From Alphaproteobacteria bacterium (lineage in GTDB: Bacteria > Pseudomonadota > Alphaproteobacteria > UBA9655), in assembly GCA_019752515.1 (NCBI GenBank), contig JAIEMB010000011.1, positions 62,001 through 126,000 on the forward strand: 64,000 nucleotides of DNA. Reading direction: 5' to 3'. Positions within the stretch are counted from its first letter, which is position 1. Each line of letters begins with the position of its first letter. The notes below the pieces were generated by a model. That model had not been told where the DNA came from. It ran no database searches and saw nothing but the letters and a program-made list of their open reading frames with translations. The position numbers and the translations under genes were made by a program. This document shows positions 63,841 to 64,000 of this stretch, piece by piece.

Positions 63841-64000
63841 TTATACTCTCATTAAACGTTGACCATTGGTTTTAAGCCATTTCCGATGAGATTTATATGA
63901 AGGACAGAGTTTTCCTACAGTTGCCCAAAAATCTTTGCTGTGATTCATGTGGATGAGGTGTACAGCCTCATGAATACAGACATACTCGGCAACTTCAGGG
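63841..64000 (-). CDS. YgjP-like (DUF45) metallopeptidase, C-terminal part
   Basis: The minus strand from the window end reads EVAEYVCIHEAVHLIHMNHS, then KDFWATVGKLCPSYKSHRKWLKTNG and a stop at 63841-63843. The HExxH zinc motif (HEAVH), the NHSxxFW pattern and the final RxWLKxNG are typical of YgjP-like metal-dependent hydrolases. The N-terminus lies outside the window. Part of the same tail is duplicated at 61855-61896. Confidence 0.88.
   Translation of the reverse strand, partial: PEVAEYVCIHEAVHLIHMNHSKDFWATVGKLCPSYKSHRKWLKTNGQRLMRV

Overview
The window reads as a piece of an AT-rich alphaproteobacterial chromosome. By gene content and protein style it most resembles the Holosporales / Paracaedibacter-type intracellular bacteria. 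Supporting signs are the hemE-linked origin, the rsmG-parA-parB cluster, a DivL-type PAS kinase, an alphaproteobacterial F1 ATPase operon, DUF3576 and LptE lipoproteins, several secreted proteins of unknown role, and decayed toxin-antitoxin and conjugation genes. The taxon is an inference from the sequence; no database was searched. No tRNA, rRNA, CRISPR array or intact transposase was found.

Layout. 1-3777: end of pstB, phoU and tyrS on the plus strand, facing dnaQ and coaE on the minus strand. 3890-4169: a gene-free AT-rich stretch with clustered DnaA-box-like sites and an IHF-consensus site directly before hemE, the best candidate for the replication origin. 4170-10201: hemE-hemH-hemJ (late heme synthesis), rho, then rsmG-parA-parB with two perfect parS sites inside rsmG. 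10196-19147: minus-strand housekeeping genes (holA, lptE, leuS, a DUF3576 lipoprotein, a porin, era-rnc-lepB) and one plus-strand OmpR-type DNA-binding protein. 19226-20331: a broken subtilase-like gene and gene-poor sequence. 20332-25740: arginase and ornithine aminotransferase, upp, an FtsB-like protein, a Xre/RES toxin-antitoxin pair, a periplasmic beta-carbonic anhydrase and a B-box-like membrane protein. 25750-29552: recJ, a wrecked mazEF pair, superoxide dismutase and a small secreted protein. 29633-34557: minus-strand operon phoH-ybeY-corC-lnt-metK. 34620-35560: an accessory scar with a TraF-like remnant, relBE and more gene debris. 35633-43833: ferredoxin-NADP reductase, DivL-like kinase, rppH, ctpA, envC, gpmI. 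43834-47372: a candidate structured RNA, a HAD phosphatase, hfq, hflX and an SDR. 47393-55292: a subtilase with a histone-H1-like tail, uvrD, prmA, pepP, a small acetyltransferase and a secreted protein carrying a CheD/CNF-like Thr-Cys-His deamidase signature. 55534-61213: atpHAGDC followed by a ferritin-like gene. 61256-64000: secreted and hypothetical proteins, a decayed duplicate of the ferritin/ygjP junction, and the end of a YgjP-type metallopeptidase.

How it fits together. The first 10 kb hold the origin and the segregation machinery (oriC candidate, parS sites, ParA, ParB). The DivL-like kinase may belong to the same cell-cycle logic. The strongest candidates for undescribed biology are the secreted CheD-like protein (54573-55292), the subtilase with a lysine-rich nucleic-acid-binding-like tail (47393-49183), the possibly start-less 601-codon protein (61965-63770), and the structured RNA candidate near 43951-44090. 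Three toxin-antitoxin loci (one apparently intact Xre/RES, one apparently intact RelBE, one broken MazEF) and a TraF-like fragment point to a history of mobile-element invasion and decay.
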